Source of the DNA: Ruegeria arenilitoris
GTDB taxonomy: Bacteria > Pseudomonadota > Alphaproteobacteria > Rhodobacterales > Rhodobacteraceae
DNA: 64,000 nucleotides
Direction of reading: 5' to 3'
Assembly: GCF_013031355.1 (NCBI RefSeq)
Contig: NZ_WPZO01000006.1
Coordinates: forward strand, 209,634 to 273,633
Both the position numbers and the translations under genes were made by a program. The notes under the pieces were generated by a model, which saw only the letters and a list, made by a program, of their open reading frames with translations, did not search any database and had not been told where the DNA came from. Of the stretch, positions 8,395 through 16,106 are shown in pieces. How positions within the stretch are numbered: position 1 is the first letter of the stretch; each line of letters starts with the position of its first letter.

Positions 8395-10683
8395 ATGAGT
8401 AAGGCAATCACCGACGGCATCGAGTTCATGCCGCCTGCTTTCGCAAATGGTCTGAACGTGTGGTCCAGTGGCGATGGCACGCCGGGCTCGCCCACCTATG
8501 ATGGGTCGGGCACCGGCGCGTTTGTTCCGGCCGATGCGGATTTCGGCGGTTGCCTTGAGATTCTGAAGGTCAGCACCACGCAGCGTCTGCGCTATATGGG
8601 GCAGACGCCATTGCTGCCAGGGTGCTATCTCCAGGTAAAGGCGCGGGTCAAAGCGATCAGCGGCCCGCTGCCCGAAGTGCGCATCGCCGGTTGGGCTGGC
8701 GGTGCCGGAGATGTTCAGGTCACCGGCGTGGTTGAGCAGGGCCCGGTCACTCAGCTTTCCGGCTATGGCACGGTGCATGAGATCACCGCCATTGTCGGCA
8801 CCGGCCAACGCCCCGGCGTGGACATGCCGTGGGGCGTGCAGGCGCTGTACGGGCATTTTGGACTGGACATCGATGGTGCAAACGGGGCCGTCATCCGGGT
8901 CGATGATATCGAGATCACGGATGTCACCGGTGTGTTCCTGCGCAATCTGATCAGCCTCGTCGATGTTCGCGATTTCGGTGCCATCGGTGACGGTGTGGCG
9001 GATGACTCGGCGGCTTTTGAGGCGGCGGATCAGGCCGCGAACGGGCGCACGGTTTTCGTGCCCGAAGGCACCTACCTGCTGGCACAGAACACATCGATGG
9101 CATCCGAGATCGATTTCGAAGGCACGGTCACGATGCCCGACGACAAGATGCTGCTGCTGACCAAAAATTTCGACCTGCCGACCTACATAAACGCTTTTGG
9201 CAACGAAACGCTGGCATTCAAAAAGGCGTTTCAGGCATTGCTGAACAACTCGGACCATGAATCGCTTGATCTGGGGGGGCGCAAGATTTCGGTCAGTGAG
9301 CCCATCGACATGGCCGCCGCGGTGCCGAACCGGCAAAGCGGATTCTCGACACGCCGCGTAATCCGCAATGGCCAGTTCGACGTCCAGAGTAGCTCGGCCT
9401 GGGATACTGAGACCTTCACCTCGGTCGCGACCTACAACCCGAACGACCCCACCCGCCTGGTGAATGTGGCCAACGTGGCCAATATTCCGGTCGGCGCTCT
9501 GGTGCAGGGCAGCGGGGTCGGGCGTGAAATCTACGTCCGTTCCAAGAACGAGGGCGCAGGTGAGATCACGCTGAACGCCCCGCTGTATGATGCGGCCGGT
9601 ACGCAGACCTTCACCTTCCAGTCCTTCAAATACCTTCTGGATTTCAGCGGGTTCAGCACGCTGCGCAAGTTCGGGATGGAAGAAATCGAGTTCCAGTGCA
9701 ACGGCCGTAGCAGCGCGATCCGTCTGGCCCCGTCGGGCAGTACTTTTGCTGTGACGAACTGTTTCATCAGTCGCCCCAAGGATCGGGGCATCACGTCCAT
9801 CGGGACCGGATGTCAGGGCATGCTGATCGACAATTGCCAATTCCTGTCCACCGAAGAATCCTTCAATGTGGAGGATCGCAAGTCGATCGCGCTGAACTCC
9901 ACCGCCAATGACGTCAAATTGCGTCACAATCGGGCAGTGCGGTTCCGGCACTTTGCCATTCTGGGCGGCACCAACAACATGATCCTGGGGAACCACTTTT
10001 TCCAGGGCGACAGCATCCCACAGGGTGTTCGCAGCGCCGGTCTGGTCATGATCGGCACGTATAACAGCTCGACCATTTCAGGAAACTATGTTGATAACTG
10101 CTCGATCCAGTGGACCAACGAAAGGGACGCCTACCCGGTGTATACTGCGGGGTATTCGTTCAGCTCGATGGCCATCACCGACAATATCTTCTATTCCAGT
10201 GAAGTTGCGCCCTGGTTCACGTATCTTGTCATTCGGCCATATGGTGCGGGGCACTTCCTGAACGGAGTTATCGTGACCGGGAACAAGTTCCGCTCGTCAA
10301 GCGGCAGAATCACCCGGGTGGAACGGGTCGACACCACCTATGCCGATCTGAACAAATACGCGCATCGGGATGTGACGTTCGAGAGCAATACGTTCCACGG
10401 GGTGGACCAGAAAGTGTCGAACCCGCTGCGGGTCAGGTATGCACAAGGTTCCGCATCGCAAGCCTGGACCGTCCAGACTTCGGCTCAGTTGCCGTTCGGT
10501 GGTCTTGCTCGCAGCTGTGATGCGGTCACGGTCCTGGGTCCGTTAAGAACTGCGTTCGGGTCGCTGACCTTTGCCAACCCGTATGTCGAGTTGGAGCAGG
10601 GCGCATCGAATGACGCGATCAACCTGCGCTGGCCCGAGGCGCTGAGCGGCGAGGTCTCCGCAATCGTGCGAATGGAGCGCTGA
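8395..10683 (+). CDS. Pectate-lyase-superfamily right-handed beta-helix protein
   Basis: 762 residues with no classical signal peptide. Residues about 1-180 form an unassigned beta-rich N-terminal part. The motif VRDFGAIGDGVADDSAAFEAA at about residues 190-211 is the start of a pectate_lyase_3-type beta-helix, followed by many short parallel-strand repeats (for example MLIDNCQFLST, MILGNHFFQG, MAITDNIFYSS). Such proteins are polysaccharide lyases or hydrolases, or phage tailspike and surface-layer proteins. There are no other carbohydrate-degradation genes nearby, so the substrate is unknown. An in-line GGAAAGGG precedes the ATG. Confidence 0.72.
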   Translation: MSKAITDGIEFMPPAFANGLNVWSSGDGTPGSPTYDGSGTGAFVPADADFGGCLEILKVSTTQRLRYMGQTPLLPGCYLQVKARVKAISGPLPEVRIAGWAGGAGDVQVTGVVEQGPVTQLSGYGTVHEITAIVGTGQRPGVDMPWGVQALYGHFGLDIDGANGAVIRVDDIEITDVTGVFLRNLISLVDVRDFGAIGDGVADDSAAFEAADQAANGRTVFVPEGTYLLAQNTSMASEIDFEGTVTMPDDKMLLLTKNFDLPTYINAFGNETLAFKKAFQALLNNSDHESLDLGGRKISVSEPIDMAAAVPNRQSGFSTRRVIRNGQFDVQSSSAWDTETFTSVATYNPNDPTRLVNVANVANIPVGALVQGSGVGREIYVRSKNEGAGEITLNAPLYDAAGTQTFTFQSFKYLLDFSGFSTLRKFGMEEIEFQCNGRSSAIRLAPSGSTFAVTNCFISRPKDRGITSIGTGCQGMLIDNCQFLSTEESFNVEDRKSIALNSTANDVKLRHNRAVRFRHFAILGGTNNMILGNHFFQGDSIPQGVRSAGLVMIGTYNSSTISGNYVDNCSIQWTNERDAYPVYTAGYSFSSMAITDNIFYSSEVAPWFTYLVIRPYGAGHFLNGVIVTGNKFRSSSGRITRVERVDTTYADLNKYAHRDVTFESNTFHGVDQKVSNPLRVRYAQGSASQAWTVQTSAQLPFGGLARSCDAVTVLGPLRTAFGSLTFANPYVELEQGASNDAINLRWPEALSGEVSAIVRMER

Positions 10684-10691
10684 TTTTACGG

Positions 10692-10718
10692 CTGGCCGCC
10701 CTGTCGCGGGGCGGCCAG
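10692..10718. terminator. Strong hairpin between convergent genes
   Basis: Perfect 10-bp stem CTGGCCGCCC / GGGCGGCCAG with a 7-base loop, placed between the stop codons of two converging genes. There is no T-run on either side, so it may protect or end transcripts without being a classical terminator. Confidence 0.6.
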
Positions 10719-10728
10719 TTCGCAGGCC

Positions 10729-11412
10729 TTAGAACTCATTCCAAATCGCCAGCTTCAGCCCCGTATCGCTGCGCGCATCATTGCGTTCAAGGCCCAGAAC
10801 CCAGGTGGCGGAACTGTTTTTCGTTCGGATCATGACTGAAGGCCGGGCTCTCCAGAACAGCGAATGGTCGGGCGTATAGGCAGTTTCGATCTGTATCAGT
10901 GGGTTCAGCAGCCGATCACCGGACAGACCCGCCGTGATATCCAGCTTGCGATACAGGGCGTCATGTGTGCGCAATTCCAAAGCGGTATCGACGGCCACCC
11001 AGCCATTCCCCCAGCCGGTTTGGAACCCTTTGCCATATGAGAGGGTTAGCTTGTACATGGCCCAAGCGTCCCGGTGCCGGTGATGGGCGCCCGCGCCGAA
11101 CTCGGCCGCAAAACGCCCCCATTTGTCAAAATCGGCCACCGGAAATCGGGCAAACAAAAGCGCGTGACCATAAAGGTCGCGATTTTCCTCGAAATCCAAC
11201 CCGATTGTCAGCTTCGGCCTGTACCCAAATTCCGCGTAAAGCCCTGTTTTGTAGTCATACGTGCCGTCGGGGTCCTTGAAGGCGGTGACCGAGGCTGCGG
11301 TGAATGCCGATCCCTTTTCCCGTAGCCACGCCCCAGACCATGCCGGAGCGGCGGCAAGCAGCAAGGACAAAAGAAGGACGATCCGGCACATGCGCGCAGA
11401 ATCCGTCAGCAT
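10729..11412 (-). CDS. Predicted outer-membrane beta-barrel protein
   Basis: 227 residues (or 220 from an ATG at 11391). A signal peptide ends near APAWSGA. The rest alternates polar and aromatic residues in strand-like blocks (YAEFGYRPKLTIGLDFEE, WAMYKLTLSYGKGF, VALELRTH-like) and ends with a terminal phenylalanine (AIWNEF), the recognition mark for barrel insertion. The size suggests 8-10 strands. No named family is recognised and no transport partner is adjacent. Confidence 0.62.
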   Translation of the reverse strand: MLTDSARMCRIVLLLSLLLAAAPAWSGAWLREKGSAFTAASVTAFKDPDGTYDYKTGLYAEFGYRPKLTIGLDFEENRDLYGHALLFARFPVADFDKWGRFAAEFGAGAHHRHRDAWAMYKLTLSYGKGFQTGWGNGWVAVDTALELRTHDALYRKLDITAGLSGDRLLNPLIQIETAYTPDHSLFWRARPSVMIRTKNSSATWVLGLERNDARSDTGLKLAIWNEF

Positions 11413-11535
11413 GGTTAACGGATGGTTAGTAATCTGTTCATTTTTTGGAAACTACAAAGAAGTCTCGCCCGCAAATGAAACACGAGACCTTTGCAATTCC
11501 TGTGTTAAGCTTGTGAAACGATAAGGAGAATCCAG

Positions 11536-11862
11536 ATGCCGAAGATTTCCAAGAGCGCGAGCGTCCAGACAGTTATCACCACCTTTGAAATGACGCCGGG
11601 TACCTGCCACGATCTGCTGGAGGCGCTGACCGACGCCTATGCCGAGTTCATCTCGAAACAGCCGGGTTTCGTTTCTGCCGGGCTTCATGTGAACGATGCC
11701 CAGACGCGGATCGCCAATTATTCCCAGTGGGAACGCCGCGAGGATTTTCTGGCCATGCTGCGCACTCCGGAAATGCGCGACCGCAACCGCAAGATCAACG
11801 AGCTGTGCAAAAGCTTTGAGCCGGTGATGTACGACGTGGCTGAAACTTTTGGCAGTTCCTGA
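11536..11862 (+). CDS. Antibiotic biosynthesis monooxygenase (ABM) domain protein
   Basis: 108 residues forming one ABM dimeric alpha+beta barrel. The patterns VITTFEMTPGTCHDLLEAL, FVSAGLHVNDAQTRIANYSQWERREDF and the terminal helix are characteristic. Members act as small monooxygenases, quinone-modifying proteins or heme-related enzymes, so function cannot be fixed from sequence. An AAGGAG lies 7-8 bases before the ATG. Confidence 0.8.
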   Translation: MPKISKSASVQTVITTFEMTPGTCHDLLEALTDAYAEFISKQPGFVSAGLHVNDAQTRIANYSQWERREDFLAMLRTPEMRDRNRKINELCKSFEPVMYDVAETFGSS

Positions 11863-11927
11863 TTTGGATCAAAGCCTTAACGCCCAGTCCCGCCCAAGTT
11901 GGATGTAGGAAAACGGAGGTGCGCGCC

Positions 11928-12335
11928 ATGTATCATAACATTCTTGTTCCCATTTCTTTCGATGCCGAACGGGATATTTCCGGTCCACTGAAACTGGCCG
12001 AGATTCTATCGACGCCGGACGCCCAGGTAACCTTGCTGCATGTGGTCGAGCACATCCCGAACTATGCGATCTCTTACATGCCGCCTGAATACCTGACCGA
12101 AGCCCGCAAGGCGATTCAGACCGAGCTGGACGAACTGGCGGCGAAACTGCCCAACGCGACGGGCGTGGTGATCGAAGGGCATTCCGGGCGCACCATTCTG
12201 GACTGGGCAGAAGCCCACAAGCCGGATCTGATCATCATGGCATCGCATCGGCCGGGCATGCAGGATCTTCTGCTGGGCTCTACCGCGAACCATGTGGTCC
12301 GCCATGCCGCCTGCGCGGTTCACGTGGTGCGCTGA
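11928..12335 (+). CDS. Universal stress protein (UspA family)
   Basis: 135 residues. The start NILVPISF, the middle DLIIMASHRPG and the ATP-binding G-2x-G-9x-G(S/T) element (LLLGSTANHVVRHAACAVHVV) define an ATP-binding Usp domain. The ATG at 11928 is 8 bases from a GGAGG; an in-frame GTG at 11919 overlaps that site and is rejected. The 3' end overlaps the convergent flavin-fold gene by 16 bases. Confidence 0.92.
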   Translation: MYHNILVPISFDAERDISGPLKLAEILSTPDAQVTLLHVVEHIPNYAISYMPPEYLTEARKAIQTELDELAAKLPNATGVVIEGHSGRTILDWAEAHKPDLIIMASHRPGMQDLLLGSTANHVVRHAACAVHVVR

Positions 12336-12823
12336 TCGGGCATAAGGTCAGCAGAGGCAAGGCGCCAGGCCTTGCCAAAGCCACCGTTCAACAGGGCCTC
12401 GGAAATCTCGAAACGAACAAAGCCGAAATCGGTAAAATCGACATAGAGCTTCGCTTTGGGGCGCAGGGCCAGATACCTTGCGCGCAGGTGGCCGTGTTCT
12501 GAACTGTCACGCGCAACGAACCGGGCCTCGGCGTGTAAGGTCAGACGCGGGTGGGTCAGGGGGTCGCCTGTCTCTCCCGGCTCGCCGATCAACAATGCGC
12601 AGGCCGGATTGGCGTGCAAAGCCCGCGTATGATCCGCCAGGGTCGAGATCAGGGTTATCGGCCTGCCAGCCTCATCCATTGCCAGCGCGATACGCGACAC
12701 CGACGGCAACGTTTTGCCCGGTTGCAAGGTGGCGAGGGCGCCATAGGTTGCGCCCTCAATCAGGTCGCGGGCCAGGCCGCGGGCCGTGTCATCGACCGGA
12801 CGAAAAGGGTTGGCTTCAACCAT
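12320..12823 (-). CDS. Pyridoxamine 5'-phosphate oxidase-fold (HugZ-like) protein
   Basis: 167 residues from the ATG at 12823, which has GGAG nine bases upstream. It has a split beta-barrel FMN/heme-binding fold: ARDLIEGATYGALATLQPGKTLPSVSRIAL, a core with ISTLADHTRALHANPACALLIGEPG, and FTDFGFVRFEISEAL at the end. HugZ-type proteins release iron from heme; the C-terminal HugZ extension is absent here, so a general flavin or F420-type oxidoreductase role is equally possible. The frame runs on to 12988 but overlaps the divergent gene. Confidence 0.8.
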   Translation of the reverse strand: MVEANPFRPVDDTARGLARDLIEGATYGALATLQPGKTLPSVSRIALAMDEAGRPITLISTLADHTRALHANPACALLIGEPGETGDPLTHPRLTLHAEARFVARDSSEHGHLRARYLALRPKAKLYVDFTDFGFVRFEISEALLNGGFGKAWRLASADLMPDQRTT

Positions 12824-12948
12824 GTTTGATGTGCTCCGTGGTGTCTGCAACGGGCTGAGCATAGCTGCTTCACCCGGCCGGTACGAGGTCTTGTTACAGG
12901 TATTGCCCGAGCCTCGGTTTCGCCACAAATCCGGGTTAGGGGAATGAT

Positions 12949-13371
12949 ATGCCAGTCGATCAGCCCAAGCCCGAAACGGAACCGACAACTCCCAAGGTAT
13001 CGAGGCGCCAGAAACGTGCGGACGCCTTGCGCAAGCGCGCGCTGTCTCCGGTCCGGATACTGATCATGATCCTCATGCTGCCATTGACGATCCTGAGCAT
13101 CGTCGTAGCCGTTTACCTGCGCACATCCGGCTTTGAACGTGAAGAGGCCCTGATCCATTTGATTGCCCTCGCCGGGTGTGACGCGGTTGAAAAGGTTGTG
13201 CCAGGCCCGTTTCTGGCCGGAGGACCGGGGTATCATCCACGCAACGACCCCGACGGCGACGGCGTTGCCTGCGAAACCATCGCGCCCACCCCGGTTTCCG
13301 GCACGGTCCCGCAGCAGACTGGCTCGCGGCCATCACGAACCGTCGGAACCGCCAAATTCGTGCGCCCCTGA
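12949..13371 (+). CDS. Excalibur calcium-binding domain membrane protein
   Basis: 140 residues. A basic cytoplasmic N-terminus (RRQKRADALRKRA) leads into one membrane helix (about residues 39-60), then a periplasmic part with GCDAVEKVVPGPFLAGGPGY and the excalibur motif RNDPDGDGVACE. Excalibur is an EF-hand-like DxDxDGxxCE loop found at bacterial surfaces. No catalytic domain is attached, so it is probably a small anchored calcium-binding factor. Confidence 0.8.
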   Translation: MPVDQPKPETEPTTPKVSRRQKRADALRKRALSPVRILIMILMLPLTILSIVVAVYLRTSGFEREEALIHLIALAGCDAVEKVVPGPFLAGGPGYHPRNDPDGDGVACETIAPTPVSGTVPQQTGSRPSRTVGTAKFVRP

Positions 13372-13480
13372 TTGGCTCTTGCGCGGGTTCTGCGCGATTC
13401 ACCGATGCTGTGTTACACTGCGCCGGACGTGCCGCTTATGGCCGTCTTTGGGGGATTTCGCCCTGAAAGGGAGGAAAGAA

Positions 13481-13774
13481 ATGTTTGCACGTATTACTCA
13501 GTTCAAAATGAAGCCCGGCATGCGGGATGCCGCCGAGGCGAAAATGAATGAGCTTAAAGATCAGATTATGGGCATGAAAGGGATGCACAGCTTTACCAAT
13601 GCCATGAACGAGGACGGTACCGGTTACGTTGTTGCAGTTGTCGAAAGCGAGGAGACATCGAACGCGAACGCGCCCAAAGTGGCCGAGTTGTGGGGAAATT
13701 TCGCAGAATTCCTTGAAGGTCCGCCATCCCCTGCCGGGTTTGATGTGGTCGTCCACTGGGATAAAGCCCTTTAA
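13481..13774 (+). CDS. ABM-like ferredoxin-fold small protein
   Basis: 97 residues. MFARITQFKMKPGMRDAAEAKMNEL and the following MKGMHSFTNAMNEDGTGYVVAVVE are typical of dimeric alpha/beta-barrel (ABM/YciI-like) proteins. A strong GGGAGG precedes the ATG. The frame extends far upstream over the preceding gene and is rejected there. Function is unknown. Confidence 0.72.
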   Translation: MFARITQFKMKPGMRDAAEAKMNELKDQIMGMKGMHSFTNAMNEDGTGYVVAVVESEETSNANAPKVAELWGNFAEFLEGPPSPAGFDVVVHWDKAL

Positions 13775-13813
13775 ACGCTTGCATATTTCCGGGTGATCGC
13801 CGAGATTCGGGCG

Positions 13814-14167
13814 ATGACCCGCGATGACTTCAACGCCTTTTGTGCCAGCCTCAAAGCCACCAGTCATGTGGTGCAATGGGGTAATGCGGATGTGTGGAAA
13901 GTGGGCGGCAAGGTCTTTGCAATTTGCGGCTGGAATGACGGCAAGGACGCCTTCACCTTTAAGGCAACCGATCTGGCGTTTGAGGTGCTGGGCGATGAGC
14001 CCGGCATCCGCCCAGCACCCTATCTGGCCTCACGGGGGATGAAATGGCTGCAGGTCTATGAGGAACGCGGCATGTCCGACGCATCCCTGCGTGAACACAT
14101 CGTGACATCCTATGATCTGGTCGTGGCCAAGCTGACCAAGAAGTTGCGGGCGGAGCTTGGGGTTTAA
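13814..14167 (+). CDS. MmcQ/YjbR family protein
   Basis: 117 residues from the ATG at 13814. The CyaY-like double-wing fold family signature is present: an N-terminal FNAFCASL helix, then VWKVGGKVFAICG and a C-terminal EHIVTSYDLVVAKLTKKLRAEL helix with the conserved S-Y. These proteins are often annotated as DNA-binding. A GTG at 13793 is an alternative start. Its stop overlaps the 3' end of the convergent ORF6N gene. Confidence 0.83.
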   Translation: MTRDDFNAFCASLKATSHVVQWGNADVWKVGGKVFAICGWNDGKDAFTFKATDLAFEVLGDEPGIRPAPYLASRGMKWLQVYEERGMSDASLREHIVTSYDLVVAKLTKKLRAELGV

Positions 14168-14865
14168 CCCTTCATCGCCTGCAGCAGTTCCAGCAGACGT
14201 TTTCGGTCGTCATCATCGGCATAATCCCCGGTCGCCAGACGTTGCGCGATGTTCAGGCGCAGGCGTTCGTGCTGGGTGCGGACCTCTTCACCTGCGGTTT
14301 CGGCCAGCGTTTTCATGATCACCGCCACCGCCTGCTGCCGCTTGGTGGTGGGGTTGGCGATGTAGTCGACAAGGCTCTGCTGACCGGAATCGAGGATGTT
14401 TTCGGCCAAATCGCGCAGTTGCTCGCCATTGGGCAGCAAAGGGCTGGGTGCACCCTCGGGCGGCAGGATTTCCGGCACGCTGCGCGGGGTCTCGGCCAGC
14501 GCGTTTGCACCGTCGACAAAGGCCTCAGTGATCATCCGAGTGATCCTGATCGCGCGCGGATCCTTGAACAGGGCCGAGGCGATGGCCACGCCGTAATCGG
14601 TATAAACCCACGGATTGATCCGCCGCCCCCCGCGGCCCTTGGGTTTTGAAATCACATTCTGTGATTGCAAATCGGCGACTTCGGCATCGGTCAGCTGAAA
14701 GCGATAGCCCTCGAACAGGTCCTTGTTGCGCGAGACGGCCTGATTGAAGGCACTGACGGATTTTCCGTAGAACTGCGCAAGATCCTCGGCCAGCACAACG
14801 CGGGTACCGCGCACCCGGTGAATGGCGCTTTGGACCTCATGCGTGCTGGGCAGGGTGTTTGTCAT
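14164..14865 (-). CDS. ORF6N domain-containing protein (phage antirepressor-like)
   Basis: 233 residues. The N-terminal ORF6N domain (residues about 10-95: VRGTRVVLAEDLAQFYGKSVSAFNQAVSRN then FEGYRFQLTDAEVADLQSQ) is a DNA-binding module common in phages and in mobile bacterial genes, where it is combined with other domains. The C-terminal half is helical and ends DYADDDDRKRLLELLQAMKG; it has no named domain that I can see. The same 17-bp palindrome occurs just upstream of the start and inside the ORF6N coding part, suggesting self-regulation. The start is the ATG at 14865. Confidence 0.8.
   Translation of the reverse strand: MTNTLPSTHEVQSAIHRVRGTRVVLAEDLAQFYGKSVSAFNQAVSRNKDLFEGYRFQLTDAEVADLQSQNVISKPKGRGGRRINPWVYTDYGVAIASALFKDPRAIRITRMITEAFVDGANALAETPRSVPEILPPEGAPSPLLPNGEQLRDLAENILDSGQQSLVDYIANPTTKRQQAVAVIMKTLAETAGEEVRTQHERLRLNIAQRLATGDYADDDDRKRLLELLQAMKG
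14650..14666. promoter_or_regulatory. Palindrome copy inside the ORF6N gene
   Basis: AATCACA-TTC-TGTGATT, two 7-bp arms with a 3-base spacer, identical in both arms to the copy at 14880-14896. It lies inside the coding region about 200 bases after the start codon. Confidence 0.5.
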
Positions 14866-14879
14866 GGCTAACCGTTTGG

Positions 14880-14896
14880 AATCACAATTTGTGATT
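14880..14896. promoter_or_regulatory. Palindrome copy upstream of the ORF6N gene
   Basis: AATCACA-ATT-TGTGATT, 15 bases upstream of the ORF6N start codon. It is placed where a repressor would block transcription or early elongation and matches both arms of the internal copy at 14650-14666. Confidence 0.55.
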
Positions 14897-14970
14897 TCAA
14901 ACGTGGAGGAGGGAGCGCTGGGCTGCAAGTTTGAAGTGTAGGGCAGGCGAGATTGACTCCCATGAGCAGA

Positions 14971-16029
14971 TCATTCGCTTTGTCGCTCAACATGCTCAAA
15001 ACTGTGCCCGAACCAACTGAGCTCACCCGTAACACGCACTATGTCACCGGGTTTAAGGCGCGAGGCAGAATAGCTGTCCAGTCCACAGTTCAGGAATTCA
15101 AGATCAGGGGCATGACGGGGAATAAAGTAAATGCAACCGCGCGTCCGACGGCTATCTGAAACGTGGGCAACCTCGTACTCAATCGTTTCCACGGGGTTCT
15201 CGGTGAGAGTGTTCCATGCGAGTGGTACACCGTGATATCTGAGCGTCCACAGTCCGATAACGGCAATAAGCGGCGCCCCTACCAACAATCCAAAGACTTT
15301 CGCAGTTGTGCCCACTTGAATCTGCTTCCTGTGCGGAGGCCTAATCAAAGTACGAAAAAAACCCGGAAGAACGGTAATAGCTCCGACGCCTACAAGAGCT
15401 ATCCAGAAGTTGGTTGTTACCCATTGGTTCCAGCCAGTAGCGGGAACGGCGTTTCCAAAGAACCCTGCAAGGCTAGGAAATATGAGAACAAGCCATAAAG
15501 GGAGTTCGACTAAGTGATCCCAGATATCCCGTTTCCGAAGATTTTCTTTGGGGATTGTTTCTTTCTTCTCGGGCTGAACGTAGCCGCCGGTCTGAAGCAA
15601 AAAACTGCGAGCCGAGCTAAATGTTAGGCCAACTGGACATATGAAAACGACAAACAGAAGGCCCAATGCCGCCATCATGTACAGCGCTATCCATTGTGGG
15701 AGATACTGTGAGTACAGGCCGTGAGGTGGTTTGAAACCCCTGCTAATGGCAGCAAGTGCTAAGACAACCCATACTCCAGTGGCGATAACAAAAATCGCTC
15801 TGGGACCGACCGACAAGCACGTTCTTAACATCCGATCATAGAGCGAGGGGATGAGAAATATTGCTGTAATAGAAAACATAAACAGGCTGATGCCCGCCAT
15901 GAGGGCAAACTTGTCGCTGCCTACCTGCCAATGTGCTGATGATGCACTGACGGCCACAGCAGTGGCTACGAGACCAATTAAGCCTAACGTTCGACCTGCT
16001 AAATCACTCGCCAACAGAGCCCAGTTCAT
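14971..16029 (-). CDS. Hypothetical multi-pass membrane protein
   Basis: 352 residues. Hydrophobic helices are visible at about residues 10-30, 42-62, 75-95, 110-135, 175-193, 205-225 and 240-262. The last 85 residues are soluble; they include a CIYF ... LNCG cysteine pair and end with KPGDIVRVTGELSWFGHSFEHV, which looks like a short beta domain. No family is recognised. Base composition is lower in GC than the flanking ORF6N and uvrB genes, so with the ORF6N gene it may be a small acquired patch. Confidence 0.68.
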   Translation of the reverse strand: MNWALLASDLAGRTLGLIGLVATAVAVSASSAHWQVGSDKFALMAGISLFMFSITAIFLIPSLYDRMLRTCLSVGPRAIFVIATGVWVVLALAAISRGFKPPHGLYSQYLPQWIALYMMAALGLLFVVFICPVGLTFSSARSFLLQTGGYVQPEKKETIPKENLRKRDIWDHLVELPLWLVLIFPSLAGFFGNAVPATGWNQWVTTNFWIALVGVGAITVLPGFFRTLIRPPHRKQIQVGTTAKVFGLLVGAPLIAVIGLWTLRYHGVPLAWNTLTENPVETIEYEVAHVSDSRRTRGCIYFIPRHAPDLEFLNCGLDSYSASRLKPGDIVRVTGELSWFGHSFEHVERQSE

Positions 16030-16106
16030 TTCAATGCCTTTAGTTACAATAGCTGACAGCGTTATACTTCAGCATTCACCTTAGGCAAGAATATGGCGGC
16101 AGCTAT

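Noticed and set aside
8314..9996. 560-codon open frame on the minus strand
   Set aside because: Antisense to the beta-helix gene and without recognisable motifs or ribosome site.
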